Below are positions 1 to 9,706 of a stretch of DNA of 64,000 nucleotides, in pieces (position 1 is the stretch's first letter; each line of letters opens with the position of its first letter). The stretch lies in contig JAAYDZ010000027.1 of the NCBI GenBank assembly GCA_012728975.1, positions 17,553 through 81,552 of the forward strand. Reading direction: 5' to 3'. The stretch comes from Bacteroidales bacterium (GTDB lineage: Bacteria > Bacteroidota > Bacteroidia > Bacteroidales > UBA932). Both the position numbers and the translations under genes were made by a program. Under the pieces are notes generated by a model that was given only the letters and a program-made list of their open reading frames with translations, was not told where the DNA came from and did no database searches.

Positions 1-195
1 TTTGTCAAGCAGAGGGGCATAAACCCTCATGGAGTCACTCTGGGCTCTCATTTCCGGATAGTAGTCGACATAGTTGTCCAGAAGAGAGATCTCATAATAG
101 ATCTGTATCATCTTCTTTTCAGGGATATCAGCCCTGGGACCACAGGAGAGAGCTGTCAGCAGGAGTAAGAGTATAAGTATGCCTGTACGTTTCAT
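1..195 (-). CDS. DUF4296-like lipoprotein, C-terminus truncated by window edge
   Basis: Not in ORF track. Reverse translation gives MKRTGILILLLLLTALSCGPRADIPEKKMIQIYYEISLLDNYVDYYPEMRAQSDSMRVYAPLLDK: signal peptide, lipobox LTALSC and an 'IPEKKM' motif typical of DUF4296. Confidence 0.6.
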   Translation of the reverse strand, partial: MKRTGILILLLLLTALSCGPRADIPEKKMIQIYYEISLLDNYVDYYPEMRAQSDSMRVYAPLLDK

Positions 196-271
196 CACAG
201 AAGTTTTGCCATTTAAACTCCAAATATAGCAATTTTTATACCTATCTTTGTCAAAATTAGTTTCAACTGAT

Positions 272-1552
272 ATGAATATCCTTGTATTGGGTTCGGGCGG
301 AAGGGAAAGTGCTTTAGCCTGGAAATTATCCCGCAGTCCTCTTGCAGGGCATCTTTACTGTATGCCGGGTAACCCCGGCACTGCCTCTTTTGCAACAAAT
401 GTGAATTGCAGTCTTTCAGATTTCGAATCTATCGCGCAACATATTTCCGACTTGTCGGTCGATATGCTAGTCGTGGGTCCTGAAAACCCCCTTGTTGAGG
501 GGATTACTGATTTTCTCCACGAGAGGATGCCTTCACTTATGGCTATTGGTCCCGGTTGTGATGGGGCAAGGCTTGAAGGCAGTAAGGATTTTGCCAAGGC
601 TTTTATGACAAGGTACTCTATTCCTACTGCTGCATACAGGACTTTCGAGAGTTCTCAACTCGAAGATGCTAATGTTTTTCTGGAGCAGTTAAAGCCTCCT
701 TATGTTCTCAAGGCAGATGGTCTTGCTGCCGGCAAGGGCGTAATAATCAGCGATTCCCTAGAAGAGGCCCGTCAGGAGCTTGCCTCAATGTTTGAAGGCC
801 GTTTCGGTGATGCAGGTGCTAAAGTGGTGATAGAGGAATACCTTTCCGGTATTGAGCTCTCTGTTTTCGTTTTGACTGACGGCAGTGATTATCTGATGCT
901 TCCTAATGCTAAAGACTATAAAAGAATAGGCGAAGGTGATACGGGGCCCAATACCGGTGGCATGGGGTCGGTATCCCCGGTTCCTTTTGCTGATGATCTC
1001 TTTATGTCTAAAGTCGAAGAGCGCATTGTAAAGCCTACTGTGCGCGGTATTGCAGCGGAGGGAATGGATTATTGCGGCTTCATATTCATAGGTTTGATGA
1101 ATTGCGCCGGTGATCCTTATGTGATAGAGTATAATGTTAGGATGGGAGATCCTGAATGCGAGTCAGTCGTTAGGCGTATTGACAGCGATCTGCTGGAGCA
1201 TCTTCAGGCCGCCGCAAAGGGTACTCTCTCATCGGAGAAGATAGTGGTATCGCCTAAGAGTTCGGTTACAGTGATGGCGGTTTCCGGTGGATATCCGGGA
1301 AGTTATGGCAAGGGATTTCCGATTTCGGGACTAGACACTGACTCCGGAGAAGATGATATTGTTCTGTTTCATGCTGGTACTGCTGTTTCAGGAGCTGAAG
1401 TGGTGACATCCGGTGGCAGAGTGCTGGCAGTTACATCCCTGGCTGATTCTTTGAAGGAGGCACGAATAGCCTCCTACAGAAGGCTCTCTGATATTTCATT
1501 CGAAGGCATCTTTTACCGCAACGATATAGGCAGCGACTTGTTGGATTTCTGA
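272..1552 (+). CDS. purD: phosphoribosylamine--glycine ligase
   Basis: MNILVLGSGGRESALAWKL and GPNTGGMGS motifs; ATG at 272 preferred over the TTG at 248, which lies inside a -7 promoter element. Confidence 0.95.
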   Translation: MNILVLGSGGRESALAWKLSRSPLAGHLYCMPGNPGTASFATNVNCSLSDFESIAQHISDLSVDMLVVGPENPLVEGITDFLHERMPSLMAIGPGCDGARLEGSKDFAKAFMTRYSIPTAAYRTFESSQLEDANVFLEQLKPPYVLKADGLAAGKGVIISDSLEEARQELASMFEGRFGDAGAKVVIEEYLSGIELSVFVLTDGSDYLMLPNAKDYKRIGEGDTGPNTGGMGSVSPVPFADDLFMSKVEERIVKPTVRGIAAEGMDYCGFIFIGLMNCAGDPYVIEYNVRMGDPECESVVRRIDSDLLEHLQAAAKGTLSSEKIVVSPKSSVTVMAVSGGYPGSYGKGFPISGLDTDSGEDDIVLFHAGTAVSGAEVVTSGGRVLAVTSLADSLKEARIASYRRLSDISFEGIFYRNDIGSDLLDF

Positions 1553-1567
1553 TAATGAGAGGGTAAA

Positions 1568-2554
1568 GTGAGTACATCAAAGATAAATGGAAGGACGATA
1601 GTACTGCTGATTTTGGCGGTATTGCTCTACGTGAGTGCCTTCTTTGTCGATACGGGACTTATGGATTATGATGCAGTGCTACCCTTTGGCAGTCAGGGTT
1701 TTCTTGACACGGTATTCGGTGCTACCACCCTATCCTATATTCTATCGGTTGTTTTTCTAATAATTACAGCAGTCAGCATCTATTCGTTTAATATGATGTA
1801 CACTACCGGCATCAACTATCTGCTGCCGGTGCTTTATGTCTTCCTTGTGGTATACAATCCGAGGGTGATCTTTTTCTCGCCCTTTCATATTGTGGCGCTG
1901 CTGCTGCTTTGGTCGCTCGTTTTCTCTGCCCGATACCGCAATTCTGTCCAGTATTTGAGCAATAACTTTGTTTCGTTTTTTCTATTTAGCACTGCATCTG
2001 TCTTCTTTCCACCCCTGGTGTGGCTATTTCCTTTGATAATACTTGTCAATTTGAGGGCTTCAGAGGAGAAGTTTAAATATATATTTACCTCATTGCTCGG
2101 AGTGTTCACTCCGATGGTGATGGTTGGTGCAATATGCTATATATTTGGTGGAAATAAACTTCTGAATGGATTGACAGTCTCTTTCTGGGGTTCGATGAGT
2201 GCTTTTGGCAGACATTCTTTTGATTTTTCTGCGGTAGAAATAGCAACCGCTCTTTTCCTTATCAGTTTTGCTTTGATCGCAACGTTTTATGTGCTACGCA
2301 ATCTCAACCGTTACAAGATTATTCATTCAAATACTTGTATCAGAATTATATTTTTTGCGATACTGATTTTACTTATTTGTGCGGTTTTTGTTACCGATAA
2401 CCGAGATCCTTACGGCGTGATGCTTTATGTGCCTGTTTCACTGATTCTTTTTGAATATCTATCCTCACCTAAAAACAACAAGGGTGCTATGATATTCTAC
2501 ATAGTGGTTTCCGGTCTTGCAATAATTTCCAGAATTATTGTCTTCGTACGCTAG
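1568..2554 (+). CDS. multi-pass membrane protein (DUF6427-like)
   Basis: 328 aa, about 8-10 hydrophobic helices, GTG start, directly after purD. Confidence 0.6.
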   Translation: MSTSKINGRTIVLLILAVLLYVSAFFVDTGLMDYDAVLPFGSQGFLDTVFGATTLSYILSVVFLIITAVSIYSFNMMYTTGINYLLPVLYVFLVVYNPRVIFFSPFHIVALLLLWSLVFSARYRNSVQYLSNNFVSFFLFSTASVFFPPLVWLFPLIILVNLRASEEKFKYIFTSLLGVFTPMVMVGAICYIFGGNKLLNGLTVSFWGSMSAFGRHSFDFSAVEIATALFLISFALIATFYVLRNLNRYKIIHSNTCIRIIFFAILILLICAVFVTDNRDPYGVMLYVPVSLILFEYLSSPKNNKGAMIFYIVVSGLAIISRIIVFVR

Positions 2555-3114
2555 ATACCATCCATAAAGTCGAAGCATCCGTCATGAAAGCCTTTGAGGT
2601 CCATGGCCTTGTAGATTTTTTGAATTTCACGAAGATCCGCCATTGGGTCATCCGTCAGCTCAAATCTCTCCCCGTATCCTATAACTTTGCGTCCCCAATC
2701 AAAATAACCCAGATAGACCGGGACACCGGTTGCTTTTGCAATGGTATGAAATCCTAGTTTCCATCTTTTGACAGCCTTACGTGTTCCTTCGGGAGCAAGT
2801 GCCAGATGAAATTTTTCGCGGGAATTAAAAATATCAATCATCTGTCTTATGACTGAGGCCCCGCTGCTGCGGTCAATAGGGACCCCATGGAGTTTTTTTA
2901 GCAACCAACCCAGAGGCCAGAAAAACAGCTCCTTTTTGATCATGCATTTTGCTTCTCCCCCGATCGCCATGTAATAGAGATAAGAGACAGCAAAATCCCA
3001 GATGGATGTATGGGGTACCCCCAGTATGATGCATTTGTCTTCAGGTACGGGGGTATCGTGAGTAACTTTCCAGCCCAGACTTTTCAGAAGAAATTTACAG
3101 AATTTGCGCCACAT
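2551..3114 (-). CDS. lysophospholipid/1-acylglycerol-phosphate-type acyltransferase
   Basis: PHTSIWDFAVSY (HX4D-like), LAPEGTRK motif; start overlaps parE stop (TAATG). Confidence 0.8.
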   Translation of the reverse strand: MWRKFCKFLLKSLGWKVTHDTPVPEDKCIILGVPHTSIWDFAVSYLYYMAIGGEAKCMIKKELFFWPLGWLLKKLHGVPIDRSSGASVIRQMIDIFNSREKFHLALAPEGTRKAVKRWKLGFHTIAKATGVPVYLGYFDWGRKVIGYGERFELTDDPMADLREIQKIYKAMDLKGFHDGCFDFMDGI

Positions 3115-5051
3115 TATTGAACTTCTTCGGTGTTGTTGATATCGGAACGGAGATTGTTCCTAATGAATTTCTGTCTTATGGGTGTGTTGGTGCCCATATA
3201 GAACTCTATTATATCGTTGATATTCTCCTCCTTTGTAAGGCGTACTGCTTCAAGACGCATTTCCGGTCCTATAAAGCCCTTAAATTCTTCTGGAGAAATC
3301 TCTCCAAGTCCTTTGAAACGCGTTATTTCAGCCTTTTTGCCTAGTTTGCTGACAGCTTTGTCTTTCTCTGCCGAATTGTAGCAGTAGATGTTAGTTTTCT
3401 TGTCAGTTACCCTGAATAGCGGAGTTTTAAGTATATAGAGGTGCCCCATACGCACTAGATCCGGGTGGAACTTTAGGAAAAAGGTGAGTAGCAGCAGACG
3501 AATATGCATTCCGTCCACATCGGCATCAGTGGCGATTACCACATTGTTGTAGCGCAGGTTTTCAATATCCTCTTCAATACCGAGTGCAGACTGTAATAGG
3601 CAGAGTTCTTCGTTACGATCCACATAGAGGTCCTTTTTGGAGGCCTTGGCGCAGTTAAAGGGTTTACCCTTGAGGCTGAATACAGCCTGAGTGTTTGCAT
3701 CTCTGCTGGAGGTGATGGATCCTGATGCTGAATCACCCTCGGTAATGAATATTGTGGTCTCTTTTGCCTGAGGATGCATTTCGCTTCTGGTAGTCTTGTC
3801 ATTATAGTGGACCCTGCAGTCCCTGAGTTTTTTATTGTAGACGTTGGCTTTTTTGAGACGTTCCCTGGTCTTTCTGCTCACTTTTGAGATGGCAGTCCGC
3901 TCCTGTTCCGACTCCTGTATCTTTTTTAGGATAATGTCTGCCACATCCAGATTTTTGTGTAGATAGTTATCCAGTTCAGTCATCAGAAAATCGGTCATCG
4001 TCTTTGATATAGTTGGACCGTGGGTGCCATCCTGTTTGTTCTGCCACATATATTTGGATCCCAGCTGCACCTTTGTCTGTCCTTCAAACTCCGGTTCCTG
4101 AATGCGAACACTGACTGCGCCTATTATTGATTGGCGAATGTCCACAGGGTTAAAGTCTTTTTTGTAATAGTCTCGGAGTGTCTTAGTCAGTGCCTCTCTG
4201 AATGCCGAGAGGTGTGTGCCGCCGAGTGTTGTATTTTGTCCGTTTACAAAGGAGTGTATATTCTCTCCGTAATCATTGCCGTGAGTGAAGACTATCTCGA
4301 TATCCCCGTTTTTCAGGTGAATAGGGGGGTAGAGCGGCTCTTCGACCAAATTGTCGTTGAGAAGATCCAGCAGCCCGTTCTCGGATTTGTAGTCGGTGCC
4401 GTTGAAACTGAGTTTGAGACCTACGTTTAGATAGGAATAGTTGCGGAGCATCGTATCGATATACTCCATGTTGTATGTATAGGGTTCGAAGAGTGTATCA
4501 TCGGGCACAAAAGTCACCAGAGTTCCGTTTTTCTCCGTAGTTGGTGCCGGAGTGAAGTCCGGAGTGGTGAGAATGCCCTTTTCGTATTCAAGAGCAAGAG
4601 TCTCTCCGGAACGAAAGGATTGTACTGTGAAATGTGAGGAGAGGGCGTTAACAGCCTTCAGGCCGACACCATTCATACCTACCGATTTCTGGAAAGTCTT
4701 ATCATCAAACTTTGCTCCTGTGTGGAGTTTGGTCACAGCTGCGTCAAGTTGGTTGACACTCTTGTCTTTCTCGCTAAAGCCGAAAGGAATACCACGTCCA
4801 TAGTCTCTTATATGGATTTTCTTCTCTTCGATCTCCATGTTGATTTGTTTACCGTAACCCATGGCAAACTCATCAATGGAGTTGTCAATCACCTCTTTCA
4901 TCAGCACATACATTCCGTCGTTCGGTTCGGTACCATCTCCGAGGCGTCCAATGTACATGCCCGGCCTAAGTCTTATATGTTCAAGGTCTTCCAGAGTGAC
5001 GATGCTGTCATCATCATACACATGATTATTAAGTTTATCTGTTTGTTCCAT
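3114..5051 (-). CDS. parE: DNA topoisomerase IV subunit B (type II topoisomerase B subunit)
   Basis: GHKL motifs (EVIDNSIDEF, DYGRGIPFG), Toprim EGDSASG and DADVDGMHI; 645 aa. Confidence 0.9.
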   Translation of the reverse strand: MEQTDKLNNHVYDDDSIVTLEDLEHIRLRPGMYIGRLGDGTEPNDGMYVLMKEVIDNSIDEFAMGYGKQINMEIEEKKIHIRDYGRGIPFGFSEKDKSVNQLDAAVTKLHTGAKFDDKTFQKSVGMNGVGLKAVNALSSHFTVQSFRSGETLALEYEKGILTTPDFTPAPTTEKNGTLVTFVPDDTLFEPYTYNMEYIDTMLRNYSYLNVGLKLSFNGTDYKSENGLLDLLNDNLVEEPLYPPIHLKNGDIEIVFTHGNDYGENIHSFVNGQNTTLGGTHLSAFREALTKTLRDYYKKDFNPVDIRQSIIGAVSVRIQEPEFEGQTKVQLGSKYMWQNKQDGTHGPTISKTMTDFLMTELDNYLHKNLDVADIILKKIQESEQERTAISKVSRKTRERLKKANVYNKKLRDCRVHYNDKTTRSEMHPQAKETTIFITEGDSASGSITSSRDANTQAVFSLKGKPFNCAKASKKDLYVDRNEELCLLQSALGIEEDIENLRYNNVVIATDADVDGMHIRLLLLTFFLKFHPDLVRMGHLYILKTPLFRVTDKKTNIYCYNSAEKDKAVSKLGKKAEITRFKGLGEISPEEFKGFIGPEMRLEAVRLTKEENINDIIEFYMGTNTPIRQKFIRNNLRSDINNTEEVQ

Positions 5052-5123
5052 CTATTGTTATTTCATTTTTACAATATGAGCGCAAATATAGCACTTTTTG
5101 TACCTTTATTGAGAAGAAAATCG

Positions 5124-5131
5124 TATTTTTG
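5124..5131 (+). promoter_or_regulatory. -7 element TATTTTTG upstream of mutA (TTTG 23 bp further upstream)
   Basis: Matches TAnnTTTG; divergent TATATTTG for parE at 5083-5090. Confidence 0.5.
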
Positions 5132-5183
5132 CAAGATATTCAAAGGTAATATCTAAAACAATATAATAAAAACTTTATAATTT

Positions 5184-7082
5184 ATGGCTAACAAACTTTT
5201 TTCTGAATTTCCTCCGGTTCCTACCGAGAAATGGGAAGAGGTAATTATCAAAGATCTGAAGGGGGCCGACTACGACAAGAGACTTGTATGGAGGACCCAT
5301 GAAGGGTTCAATGTGCGTCCCTATTATCGTGCTGAAGATCTGAAGAATCTTAGGTATATGGGTAGCAGACCCGGATGTTTTCCTTTTGTCAGAGGAGCAA
5401 AGAAGGATAACGAGTGGTATATCCATCAGGGTATCCCAGCTTTCGACGGTAATTTTGCCAAGGCTAATTCCGAAGCAAAGGTACTGTTGACAAAAGGTCT
5501 CGAATCCATTGGATTTTATCTTGATACCACCAAGGTTCATACCAAAGAGGATTACGCACTCCTTCTTAAGGGTATAGACCTGACAGTTGTTCCCGTATCA
5601 TTCTGTGGGTGCTCAATCCAAAATATTGAGTCTCTCACCGGATTCCTCGCTTATGTTGATTCTCTCGGAGTTGACAAAGAGGCAGTCAATGCAATATTTG
5701 ATTTTAACCCTTTGATGACTCTTACCACAAAGGGCTATTTCTGTGAGGAGACCTCTTTCGAGAAACTTGCCGAGTGTGTGAAAGCGACGCAGGAATACAA
5801 AAATATCCGTGTTATCACTGTAGATGCGACAACTTTCAATGGAGCAGGTGCTTCCTCCACACAGGAACTTGCATTTGCCCTGGCTGAAGGCAGCGAATAT
5901 ATTTCACGCCTGACGGATCTGGGACTTTCACCAAAGGATGTTGCTAAAAAGATGCTATTTGTCTTCTCTGTGGGTAGCTCATACTTTATGGAAATTGCAA
6001 AGTTTCGTGCAGCTCGTATGCTTTGGGCTAATGTTGTTGAGGCGTATGGCGTTGACTCCGACTGTGCAAAGAAGATGAAGATTTTTGCATATACCAGCGA
6101 GTGGAACCAGACAGTATATGATTCATATGTGAATATGCTTCGAGCAACTACTGAAGCGATGAGTGCTGCTCTCGCAGGTGTCGATTATCTCGAGGTAGTG
6201 CCTTTTGACTTCGCTTATCAGGTACCAGGTGAATTCTCCGGCAGGATTGCACGTAACATACAGAGTATCCTTAAGGAAGAGTCAAACTTCAACAGGGTTG
6301 TTGACCCTGCTGCAGGTTCTTACTATGTCGAAAACCTAACCAACTCTCTGGCAGAAGCTGCCTGGAAACTTTTCAGAGATGTAGAAAGTGCCGGTGGATA
6401 TGTGGTGAAGTTTAAAGAGGGCTTTATCCAGTCTGAAATTAAAGCTGTTTCCGACAACAAAGACAAGAACATTGCTACCCGTAGGGAGACCCTCCTCGGT
6501 ACAAACCAGTACCCTAATTTCCTCGAAGTTGCTGAGGAGAACATTACAAAGGAGATTGTTTCCAGAGAGATCCCCACTCTTATGGGTATGAAGATAGAAG
6601 AACCTTGCTGTTGTGGAAAGAAGATAGCTGAGCCACTCAGACCCTATCGCGGAGCTCAGGCATTTGAGGCTCTCCGCTTGGCTACTGACCGTAGCGGCAA
6701 AGAGCCCAGGGCATTCATGCTCACATTTGGCAATCTGGCCATGTGCCGTGCAAGAGCACAGTTCTCATCCAACTTCTTTGCCGTTGCAGGCATTAGAATT
6801 ATCGACAACAACCGTTTCGATACTATTGAAGAGGGAGCAAAAGCTGCTCTTGAGTCGGGAGCTGAGATAGTGGTTGCCTGCTCCTCCGATGACGAATACG
6901 CAGAGGCAGTACCCCGGATTGCAAAGTTGCTCGGTGACAAGGCTATCCTGGTTGTTGCCGGAGACCCCGCTTGCAAAGAGGAATTGATTGCCGCGGGCAT
7001 AAATAATTTTATCCATGTAAGAAGCAATGTTCTTGAAACTTTGAAAGAGTATCAGAAGATGCTTGGTATTTCAGAACTGTAA
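5184..7082 (+). CDS. mutA: methylmalonyl-CoA mutase small subunit
   Basis: MutA-type N-term (FPPVPTEKWEEVIIKDLKGADYDKRLVWRT), paired with the large subunit downstream. Confidence 0.93.
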   Translation: MANKLFSEFPPVPTEKWEEVIIKDLKGADYDKRLVWRTHEGFNVRPYYRAEDLKNLRYMGSRPGCFPFVRGAKKDNEWYIHQGIPAFDGNFAKANSEAKVLLTKGLESIGFYLDTTKVHTKEDYALLLKGIDLTVVPVSFCGCSIQNIESLTGFLAYVDSLGVDKEAVNAIFDFNPLMTLTTKGYFCEETSFEKLAECVKATQEYKNIRVITVDATTFNGAGASSTQELAFALAEGSEYISRLTDLGLSPKDVAKKMLFVFSVGSSYFMEIAKFRAARMLWANVVEAYGVDSDCAKKMKIFAYTSEWNQTVYDSYVNMLRATTEAMSAALAGVDYLEVVPFDFAYQVPGEFSGRIARNIQSILKEESNFNRVVDPAAGSYYVENLTNSLAEAAWKLFRDVESAGGYVVKFKEGFIQSEIKAVSDNKDKNIATRRETLLGTNQYPNFLEVAEENITKEIVSREIPTLMGMKIEEPCCCGKKIAEPLRPYRGAQAFEALRLATDRSGKEPRAFMLTFGNLAMCRARAQFSSNFFAVAGIRIIDNNRFDTIEEGAKAALESGAEIVVACSSDDEYAEAVPRIAKLLGDKAILVVAGDPACKEELIAAGINNFIHVRSNVLETLKEYQKMLGISEL

Positions 7083-7094
7083 AAATTGAAAGAT

Positions 7095-9224
7095 ATGAGA
7101 CCAAATTTTAAAGATATCAAATATACAGGATCCTCTGCAGAATGTTGCATTAAAGAGCATATGACTTCCTGGAGTACTCCGGAAAAGATAGAAGTGAAAT
7201 CGATCTATACTGAAAAGGATCTCGAAGGTATGGAGCACCTTGGTTATGCGGCCGGTATTCCACCTTATCTCCGTGGACCCTATTCTACAATGTACGTTAT
7301 GAGGCCATGGACAATTCGTCAGTATGCAGGTTTTTCCACTGCAGAAGAATCCAACGCCTTTTATCGCCGTAACCTGGCAGCAGGTCAGAAAGGCCTTTCC
7401 GTAGCATTTGACCTCGCTACACACCGTGGATATGACGCAGATCACCCGAGGGTGGTAGGTGATGTAGGCAAGGCAGGTGTAAGTATCTGTTCCGTGGAGG
7501 ATATGAAGGTTCTTTTCGACCAGATTCCTCTCGGAAAAATGTCTGTGTCAATGACAATGAACGGTGCTGTTCTCCCTATCATGGCCTTCTACATCGTGGC
7601 TGGTCTTGAGCAGGGTGTGAAACTCGAAGAGATGGCAGGTACTATCCAGAATGACATTCTCAAGGAGTTCATGGTGCGTAATACCTACATTTATCCCCCT
7701 GAGTTTTCTATGAGAATCATCGGTGACATTTTCGCCTATACCTCCCAGTTTATGCCTAAGTTCAATACCATCTCAATCTCCGGCTATCATATGCAGGAGG
7801 CAGGTGCCACCAGCGATATTGAGATGGCTTATACTCTGGCTGACGGTCTTGAGTACCTTCGTACAGGTATCAAGGCAGGTATTGACGTAGATGCTTTCGC
7901 ACCCCGCCTTTCATTCTTCTGGGCTATCGGCATGAATCATTTCATGGAGATAGCAAAGATGCGTGCAGCACGTATGATTTGGGCCAAACTGGTCAATCAA
8001 TTTAATCCCAAGAACCCTAAATCCCTCTCTCTGAGGACACACTGCCAGACTTCAGGCTGGTCCCTCACAGAGCAGGATCCATTCAACAACGTTGCCAGGA
8101 CCTGTATTGAGGCGATGGGCGCTGTTCTGGGCCACACCCAGTCACTCCACACCAATGCTCTCGACGAGGCTATTGCACTTCCTACAGATTTCTCCGCACG
8201 TATTGCACGTAACACTCAGATCTATATTCAGGAAGAGACAAATGTGTGTCGCTCCATAGATCCTTGGGCGGGTTCATATTATGTTGAGAGCCTGACCAAA
8301 GAGATAGCACATAGAGCTTGGGGTCTTATTGAGGAGATCGAGAAGCTCGGCGGTATGGCCAAAGCCATCGAGACCGGTCTTCCCAAACTCCGTATCGAAG
8401 AGGCAGCTGCCCGTAAACAGGCACGCATCGATTCAGGCCTCGAGAAGATCATCGGTGTCAATCAGTACAGACTTGATAAGGAAGATCCTATCGAGATTCT
8501 CGATGTTGACAACACCAAGGTTCGTGAGTCACAGATCAAGAGGCTCAAAGAGCTTCGTGCCAACAGGGATGAGGTAAAGGTAAAGGCTGCTCTTGACGCT
8601 ATCACACATGCGGTAGAAACCAAGTCAGGTAACTTGCTTGCATTGGCGGTTGAAGCAGCAAAGGTACGTGCTACCCTCGGTGAGATTTCAGATGCATGTG
8701 AGAAAATAGTAGGCAGATATAAAGCAGTTATACGTATGAACACAGGTGTTTACTCTTCAGAGGTAAAGAATGACTCTGATTTTGAAAAGGCAAAAGCAAT
8801 GGTTGCCGAGTTTGCAAAGAAGGAGGGCCGTCAGCCCCGTATTATGGTTGCTAAACTTGGCCAGGATGGTCATGACAGAGGTGCTAAAGTGGTTGCTACA
8901 GGTTATGCCGACTGTGGTTTTGACGTGGATATGGGACCTCTTTTCCAGACTCCAGAAGAAGCAGCAAAACAGGCAGTGGAGAATGACGTGCATGTAGTGG
9001 GCGTATCATCACTCGCAGCAGGCCACAAGACTCTTGTTCCTCAAATTGTGGGTGAACTTGCCAAACTCGGTCGTGAAGATATTCTCGTGATTGTGGGTGG
9101 TGTAATCCCTGCACAGGACTACGATGAACTTTACAAGGCAGGAGCGATGGCTATTTTTGGTCCGGGCACACCGATTGCAACTGCAGCCATCAAGATGATG
9201 GAGATATTAAACCAGAGGTTTTAA
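7095..9224 (+). CDS. mutB: methylmalonyl-CoA mutase large subunit
   Basis: [45 protein letters not shown] and B12-binding [13 protein letters not shown]. Confidence 0.97.
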   Translation: MRPNFKDIKYTGSSAECCIKEHMTSWSTPEKIEVKSIYTEKDLEGMEHLGYAAGIPPYLRGPYSTMYVMRPWTIRQYAGFSTAEESNAFYRRNLAAGQKGLSVAFDLATHRGYDADHPRVVGDVGKAGVSICSVEDMKVLFDQIPLGKMSVSMTMNGAVLPIMAFYIVAGLEQGVKLEEMAGTIQNDILKEFMVRNTYIYPPEFSMRIIGDIFAYTSQFMPKFNTISISGYHMQEAGATSDIEMAYTLADGLEYLRTGIKAGIDVDAFAPRLSFFWAIGMNHFMEIAKMRAARMIWAKLVNQFNPKNPKSLSLRTHCQTSGWSLTEQDPFNNVARTCIEAMGAVLGHTQSLHTNALDEAIALPTDFSARIARNTQIYIQEETNVCRSIDPWAGSYYVESLTKEIAHRAWGLIEEIEKLGGMAKAIETGLPKLRIEEAAARKQARIDSGLEKIIGVNQYRLDKEDPIEILDVDNTKVRESQIKRLKELRANRDEVKVKAALDAITHAVETKSGNLLALAVEAAKVRATLGEISDACEKIVGRYKAVIRMNTGVYSSEVKNDSDFEKAKAMVAEFAKKEGRQPRIMVAKLGQDGHDRGAKVVATGYADCGFDVDMGPLFQTPEEAAKQAVENDVHVVGVSSLAAGHKTLVPQIVGELAKLGREDILVIVGGVIPAQDYDELYKAGAMAIFGPGTPIATAAIKMMEILNQRF

Positions 9225-9264
9225 CAATTAAAGGGTTCGAGTCGCGAACCCTTTAATTGTTAAA
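9220..9264. terminator. perfect 20-bp inverted repeat (TTTAACAATTAAAGGGTTCG / CGAACCCTTTAATTGTTAAA, 5-nt loop) overlapping mutB stop codon
   Basis: Read directly: arms 9220-9239 and 9245-9264. Confidence 0.65.
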
Positions 9265-9321
9265 GGTGCGTGGTAGCCCGCACCACGAAACTCGTATCGC
9301 GCAACCCGAATAAATAAAAAA

Positions 9322-9347
9322 GAAGCTCCCTTCGAAAAGGGAGCTTC
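9322..9347 (-). terminator. intrinsic terminator 3' of rpsU
   Basis: 11-bp stem GAAGCTCCCTT-CGAA-AAGGGAGCTTC; on the minus strand followed by TTTTTTATTTA. Confidence 0.75.
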
Positions 9348-9394
9348 CAGCTATGAAAACGGTTTATATATGATTTTTTTGCAAAAATCCAAAG

Positions 9395-9586
9395 TTATTC
9401 GTCGAGTTGTTGCATTTTCTGAACATAGATAGCCTTTTGCTTTTGGGCCCTCCTTTTTACAGAAGGTTTCTCAAAGGTCTTACGTTTCCTGAGTTCGCGC
9501 AATGTGCCCGTCCTTTCAAATTTGCGTTTGAATTTTTTTAATGCTCTTTCAATATTTTCACCTTCCTTTACCGGTACGATAATCAT
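9395..9586 (-). CDS. rpsU: 30S ribosomal protein S21
   Basis: MIIVPVKEGENIERALKKFKRKFERTGTLRELRKRKTFEKPSVKRR. Confidence 0.95.
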   Translation of the reverse strand: MIIVPVKEGENIERALKKFKRKFERTGTLRELRKRKTFEKPSVKRRAQKQKAIYVQKMQQLDE

Positions 9587-9667
9587 TGTTCAGTAACACC
9601 TCCTTTTTTTTGTGGCCACAAATATAAGCAGGTTTTTTGGTTTGACAAATTATTGGAGAAAAAAATG

Positions 9668-9675
9668 TATTTTTG
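9668..9675 (+). promoter_or_regulatory. -7 element TATTTTTG upstream of hutU (TTTG 23 bp further upstream)
   Basis: Matches TAnnTTTG; divergent TATATTTG for rpsU at 9619-9626. Confidence 0.5.
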
Positions 9676-9706
9676 TAAGTAACATACAAAAGAACAATAA
9701 CATAAA

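Noticed and set aside
4131-5156. Plus-strand ORFs inside parE and other antisense ORFs in the track (e.g. 39969..40550, 49283..49951, 48166..48615)
   Set aside because: They lie fully or mostly opposite strongly supported genes and show no recognisable domains; likely spurious open frames.
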